A stretch of DNA of 64,000 nt, taken from assembly GCA_046153945.1 (NCBI GenBank), contig JBJXFF010000012.1, positions 62,001 through 126,000 of the forward strand, given 5' to 3'. The position numbers were made by a program, and so were the translations under genes. The notes under the pieces are model-generated. The model did not search any database. It was not told the DNA's origin and worked only from the letters and a program-made list of their open reading frames with translations. This DNA comes from SXOA01 sp046153945. Its GTDB lineage: Bacteria; Planctomycetota; Planctomycetia; Pirellulales; Pirellulaceae. Shown here one piece after another: positions 60,603-64,000 of the stretch (within the stretch, counting starts at the first letter, position 1; every line of letters starts with the position of its first letter).

Positions 60603-61076
60603 ATGTCTCAAGGCAACTACGGCGGCTACACGCCCCCCAATCCCAACAACCCCTATGCCAACACCGGTTCTTTCGGACAGGCACCGCCGCCGAAAAAATC
60701 GAAAGCCTGGATTTGGATCCTGGGGATCGTGGGCGGTGGCGGAATTCTCGTCTGCGGCTGCTGCGGCGGACTGACCTACTTTGCATATAACACCGGCATG
60801 ACGATGATCGCCGAGCAGACCAAGCAGGAGATCCAGGGAAAGCCCGTGGTGCAGGAGCACATCGGCACCATTGAATCCGCTTCGCCGGATTTGATGGCCG
60901 GCGTTGAAGAAACGCAAAAGAAAGGGGCCAAGCCGGGCGAGAGCCATCTCGTCATTCACATCAAGGGAAGCAAGGGGTCTGGCGACGTCATCGGCAGAAT
61001 GCCCCAGGGTGGCGGCCAGCGGCTGACGGAAAAGGTGCTCCGGCTTCCGGATGGAAAAGAACATTCGTTGGAATAG
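60603..61076 (+). CDS. Membrane protein, Coa1-like
   Basis: A 157-residue protein: disordered Gly/Pro/Asn-rich start (MSQGNYGGYTPPNPNNPYAN), one membrane helix (AWIWILGIVGGGGILVCGCC) and a soluble part (VVQEHIGTIESASPDLMAG, HIKGSKGSGDVIG) like cytochrome oxidase assembly factor Coa1-type domains. The start at 60603 precedes the Gly-rich stretch. Function inferred only by resemblance; planctomycetes have many such proteins. Confidence 0.7.
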   Translation: MSQGNYGGYTPPNPNNPYANTGSFGQAPPPKKSKAWIWILGIVGGGGILVCGCCGGLTYFAYNTGMTMIAEQTKQEIQGKPVVQEHIGTIESASPDLMAGVEETQKKGAKPGESHLVIHIKGSKGSGDVIGRMPQGGGQRLTEKVLRLPDGKEHSLE

Positions 61077-61120
61077 GCGCATATTAATCGTGGCTCAACA
61101 AGCCAGCGTGGAACCAGCCC

Positions 61121-61525
61121 ATGCGACAAAAGATCCCGCTCGTCAAAAAACAAGCCGTCGTCAAAAAACAGGGTGACATGAGTCCCCTCGTTCATGACTT
61201 TGTTGCCGGGCTGTCCGGCTGGAAAAAAGAAGCGGCGGAAAAACTGCGGAATCTCATCCGCTCCGCCAGCCGCGAATTGAAAGAAGAAGTAAAGTGGGGC
61301 TGGCCTTGCTACACCGCCAATGGTCAAAACATCTGTAGCCTGATGGCCATGAAGGAGACGGTCAATTTCGTGCTCTTTCTGGGTGCCGATCTCGAGGATC
61401 CCAGCGGCCTCATCGAAGGGACCGGCAAATCGATGCGGCATGTCAAGCTTCGGAGTCCCAAGAACATCAATCAGCGGAAGTTCAAGAGGTTCATTCAGGA
61501 GAGCATCCGGCTGGCAACGGAATAG
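61121..61525 (+). CDS. DUF1801 family protein
   Basis: A 134-residue soluble protein. LRNLIRSASRELKEEVKWGWPCYTANGQNIC and the later VNFVLFLGADLEDPSGLIEG match the YdhG/DUF1801 fold. Small cytoplasmic protein of unknown role. Convergent with a kinase gene, with 25 bases between stops. Confidence 0.9.
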   Translation: MRQKIPLVKKQAVVKKQGDMSPLVHDFVAGLSGWKKEAAEKLRNLIRSASRELKEEVKWGWPCYTANGQNICSLMAMKETVNFVLFLGADLEDPSGLIEGTGKSMRHVKLRSPKNINQRKFKRFIQESIRLATE

Positions 61526-61550
61526 ACGCTTCTCGCATTCCCTACAATAT

Positions 61551-62435
61551 CTAGCTCGCCGCCCCCTCCTCATCCGGCAAATTCCGCAAAGCCTTCAGCA
61601 CCATCTCCATGCTCGCCGGGCGGGCGTCGGGGTCGGGCAGGATGCACTGCATAATGGTTTTAGCGAGGATGGGATTCAGGCTCGGCCGCTTCTGCAAAAT
61701 GGGGATCGGGGCCAGATTGTCGTGCTGCAAAGCCCCGCGGCCGGTGGTGTCGCTCGAAGGCCAAGGGAATTCGTCGGTGCAGAGTTGATAACAGGTCACG
61801 CCGTAGGCAAAAATATCCACGCGCTGGTCGGTGTTTTTGCGGCGCACGATTTCCGGTGCCAGATAGAGCGGTGTGCCGGTGCGGTTGCCGGGGAGCATGT
61901 ACGGCGGCTCGGCGGGGAGGGTGAGGCCGAAGTCGATGAGCTTGAGCGAGCTGCCATCGGGCGAGACGATGAAGTTGCGCGGGCAAACGTCGCGGTGGAT
62001 AAAGCCCGCATCATGCACCGCCCCAATCGACTCCGCCATCTGTTTGACCAGCAGATGCCGATGACCCGAAATCACGGGGTCGCGATTATTGATGAGCACG
62101 TTCAGGCCCGTCCCATCAATGAATTCCATCACGATGAACTGCCGCCCATCCTTGGCTCGGTCCGCCTCGTACGTCTCCACAATTCGCGGGTGCTTGAGCT
62201 TGAGGGCGATCACCCCTTCCCAAGGTTTCTTCAGCCCTTTGAAACGAGCCTCGAACGCGGCTGCCTTTTCGGTGTCCAGAATTTTCAGTCCGACGGTTTT
62301 CTTGTTCCTCCGGTCAATGGCCATGTGAAAGTTGGACATCGTTCCATGGACGGCCTCACGGACAATCTCAAACCGTTCGGCGAGATCCGTCCGCTTGTCA
62401 GCGAACATGTTCTGGATTTTGTCGAGCAGACCCAT
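61551..62435 (-). CDS. Ser/Thr protein kinase with altered catalytic loop
   Basis: A 294-residue cytoplasmic kinase-fold protein without membrane helix. The ATP-binding Lys51 (VGLKILD), catalytic Asp149, Asn154 and DFG at Asp168 are kept. The loop reads HRDVCPRN, so the usual Lys two residues after the Asp is Cys151. The glycine loop is also poor (REAVHGTMSNFH). Activity may be low or unusual. Start at 62435 (MGLLDKIQNMF). Divergent from the ChbG gene. Confidence 0.88.
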   Translation of the reverse strand: MGLLDKIQNMFADKRTDLAERFEIVREAVHGTMSNFHMAIDRRNKKTVGLKILDTEKAAAFEARFKGLKKPWEGVIALKLKHPRIVETYEADRAKDGRQFIVMEFIDGTGLNVLINNRDPVISGHRHLLVKQMAESIGAVHDAGFIHRDVCPRNFIVSPDGSSLKLIDFGLTLPAEPPYMLPGNRTGTPLYLAPEIVRRKNTDQRVDIFAYGVTCYQLCTDEFPWPSSDTTGRGALQHDNLAPIPILQKRPSLNPILAKTIMQCILPDPDARPASMEMVLKALRNLPDEEGAAS

Positions 62436-62596
62436 AACGGCTGAGGAGCGGGGGAAGAAATGAGGCGCGGGAACTGTCGCCCCCCGCACCTAATTCTACT
62501 CCATGAACCGCTCCGGGGAATGTGCTGACGGCGTAGGCTCCATTCCTGTTAGAATTAACCCGCTAAATTCCCCGTTTCTTGACTTCACGGTGCCCT

Positions 62597-63505
62597 ATGC
62601 CTCGATCCATGACACGCCGCCTGTTTTGTGGAGCAGCCGCTTCGGCGGCGACAATGACTTCTCATGCCGCGTCGATCCTGCTCTCCGCAGAGCCTATCAA
62701 TAATTACTTGCTCGTCCGCGGCGACGACATGGGGGCGGCCCGGTCCATCAACGCGGCTTGCGTAGAAGCTTGCCAGAAGGGGATCTGCCGCTCGGTGGAA
62801 GTTCTCGTTCCCGGTCCCTGGTTTATGGATGCCGTCAAACTGCTGAAGGACGCTCCGGAGATCGACGTCGGCGTGCATCTCTGCCTCACCAGTGAATGGG
62901 ATCGGGTGAAGTGGCGGCCGTTGACAAACGCTCCCAGCCTGGTTGATAGCAACGGCTACTTTCATCCTCGCACTTTCGCCAGCAAAGATGCGCCATTAGG
63001 CAGTACAGGATTTCTGAATGCGCGCCCGAAGTTGGAAGAAGTGGAACGCGAGTTACGAGCTCAAATCAACCTTCTCCTCAAACACATTCCGAGGGCAACT
63101 CATCTCTCCGCTCACATGGGAGCCGCTACCGCCACCCAAGAGTTGATAGCAATCACCCAGAACCTCGCCAAGGAATTCAAACTGCGGATGGAGTTCGATG
63201 GGTTCAAATCGAACGGTACGTTGGAGAACATTCGAGGCGTTGGCACTTCCAAACAATCCGCGGAAGAAAAGGAAGCAGCACTACTCGCACTCATTCACAA
63301 AAGTAAGACCGAAGGCAACCTCTGGCTCCTGGTCACCCACCCCGCCTATGACGACGCCGAGACCCGCGCCATGGGCCATCCCGGCTACGAAAACGTCGCT
63401 TCCGACCGGGACGGGATCACCAAAATGCTAACCAGCCCCCGGGTTCTTGAGGCTACGAAGTCATTTATTAGTATCATTAGCTATGCCGACCTAAATCGAT
63501 CGTAA
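62597..63505 (+). CDS. ChbG/YdjC-like carbohydrate deacetylase, possibly TAT-exported
   Basis: A 302-residue protein. The N-terminus MTRRLFCGAAASAATM (alternative start 62609) looks like a twin-arginine signal. The deacetylase metal site is visible: RGDDMGAARSIN, then VGVHLCLTSEW and SAHMGAA. ChbG-type enzymes remove acetyl groups from sugar oligomers. The final region (VTHPAYDDAETRAMGHPG) also fits. Substrate not known; possibly a chitooligosaccharide-like glycan. Confidence 0.88.
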   Translation: MPRSMTRRLFCGAAASAATMTSHAASILLSAEPINNYLLVRGDDMGAARSINAACVEACQKGICRSVEVLVPGPWFMDAVKLLKDAPEIDVGVHLCLTSEWDRVKWRPLTNAPSLVDSNGYFHPRTFASKDAPLGSTGFLNARPKLEEVERELRAQINLLLKHIPRATHLSAHMGAATATQELIAITQNLAKEFKLRMEFDGFKSNGTLENIRGVGTSKQSAEEKEAALLALIHKSKTEGNLWLLVTHPAYDDAETRAMGHPGYENVASDRDGITKMLTSPRVLEATKSFISIISYADLNRS

Positions 63506-63614
63506 AATGTGCTGGCACGGCAGGTGATCTTTCGCGCATAATGGTGAAGTAGGTTTTCTGCCCCCCCAACTCTTTGGGCTGGCTGAACGCCTACCCCACT
63601 CAACAGGTCCCGCC

Positions 63615-64000
63615 ATGACACTTTCCCGCCGCAACTTCTTGGCCTCGTCGGCTGCCCTCGGCTCTTCGCTGGCCATCGCGCCCCAATTGGCAAAGGGACA
63701 GGACGACAAGTTCGATGCCGCCCGCTCGGCGGAGTACATGACGCCGGAGACTCAGAAGGCGGTGGACAAGGCCCTCACCTGGCTCGCCAAGCGGCAGAAC
63801 ACCTCCGGCGCGGATGAAGGGGCCTTTGGCCACGGCGGCTATGCCGGGGGTGTGGCTGTGGGAAGCCTCGCCGGCCTCGCTTTCATGTGCAGCGGCTCGC
63901 CGCCGGGGCAAGGGCCATTCGGCAAGACCATCGATAAGTGCATCAAATACATCAGCAAGTGCGTCCAGGAAAGCGGCTACATCTCCGCTCCCGGCTTCGG
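63615..64000 (+). CDS. Terpene-cyclase/prenyltransferase-fold secreted protein (cut by window)
   Basis: The frame from the ATG at 63615 runs off the window (128 codons seen). It starts with a twin-arginine signal (SRRNFLASSAALGSSLA), then VDKALTWLAKRQNTSGAD and VGSLAGLAFMCSGSPPGQG, matching the alpha-barrel repeats of squalene-cyclase/prenyltransferase-like proteins that are common as secreted proteins in planctomycetes. No active-site Asp motif is in the visible part. Function open. Confidence 0.85.
   Translation, partial: MTLSRRNFLASSAALGSSLAIAPQLAKGQDDKFDAARSAEYMTPETQKAVDKALTWLAKRQNTSGADEGAFGHGGYAGGVAVGSLAGLAFMCSGSPPGQGPFGKTIDKCIKYISKCVQESGYISAPGF

Overview
The window reads as chromosomal DNA of a planctomycete (phylum Planctomycetota, probably a Pirellulales-like lineage; the order is inferred). 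The evidence is the mix of families: two DUF1559 pseudopilins, two DUF1549-type proteins (one followed by a DUF1501 partner), a BBP7 outer-membrane barrel, a DUF1573 protein, TAT-exported oxidoreductases, Hanks-type Ser/Thr kinases, short membrane proteins with the N-terminal signatures MKFSxRDL and NPYESP, and an archaeal-type formyltransferase (Ftr) of the tetrahydromethanopterin C1 pathway. I see no rRNA, tRNA, CRISPR array, prophage or intact insertion sequence. Genes lie on both strands in short operons separated by repeat-rich spacers.

Layout, 1-16.9 kb: a truncated Gfo/Idh/MocA oxidoreductase, a small zinc-ribbon membrane protein, glmS, an arsenate reductase and a large lipoprotein. 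An arsenic operon (arsR, arsC, DUF6428) follows, with two inverted copies of a predicted ArsR operator. Next is a pseudopilin-like block: two DUF1559 proteins, a DUF1573 protein and a zinc-ribbon/PilM fusion. 17-25.4 kb: a cytochrome-type DUF1549/DUF1553 protein, a cluster of very small genes, a response regulator, nrfHA (nitrite to ammonium, with His instead of Lys at the active-site heme motif) and a second pair of small membrane genes. 25.6-38.4 kb: FkbM methyltransferase, 5-formyl-THF cycloligase next to Ftr, YihY/BrkB, cupin, an enolase paralogue with two altered catalytic residues, a zinc deacylase, a Ser/Thr kinase, csrA, BBP7 and YgfZ.

38.5-52.3 kb: a lipoprotein with a redoxin-like domain, a double-GGDEF protein, a CE15-like esterase, a WD40 protein, an SDR/DUF2867 protein, four tiny genes, a fasciclin protein, and a fused two-domain DNA methyltransferase lying tail to tail with what looks like a decayed restriction gene. 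A 1-kb spacer full of palindromic repeats follows. 52.4-64 kb: PLP-dependent lyase, chorismate-lyase-like protein, a DUF1549/DUF1501 pair separated by an unusual inverted heptamer repeat, TlpA-like thioredoxin, dicarboxylate/amino-acid symporter, DUF1801, a kinase lacking the catalytic-loop Lys, a ChbG-like deacetylase and a truncated terpene-cyclase-fold protein.

The most distinctive large-scale features are (i) heptanucleotide-period repeat arrays of different sequence at five or more places, one of which runs into the 3' end of a kinase gene; (ii) at least four dispersed or palindromic repeat families in spacers; (iii) the small membrane proteins that share an N-terminal signature but have unrelated tails. 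No single locus is clearly a wholly new system; the best candidates are the small-gene cluster at 20.2-21.7 kb and the heptamer arrays. Coordinates, motifs and repeats were read by eye. Family names come from recognised motifs, not from database searches.
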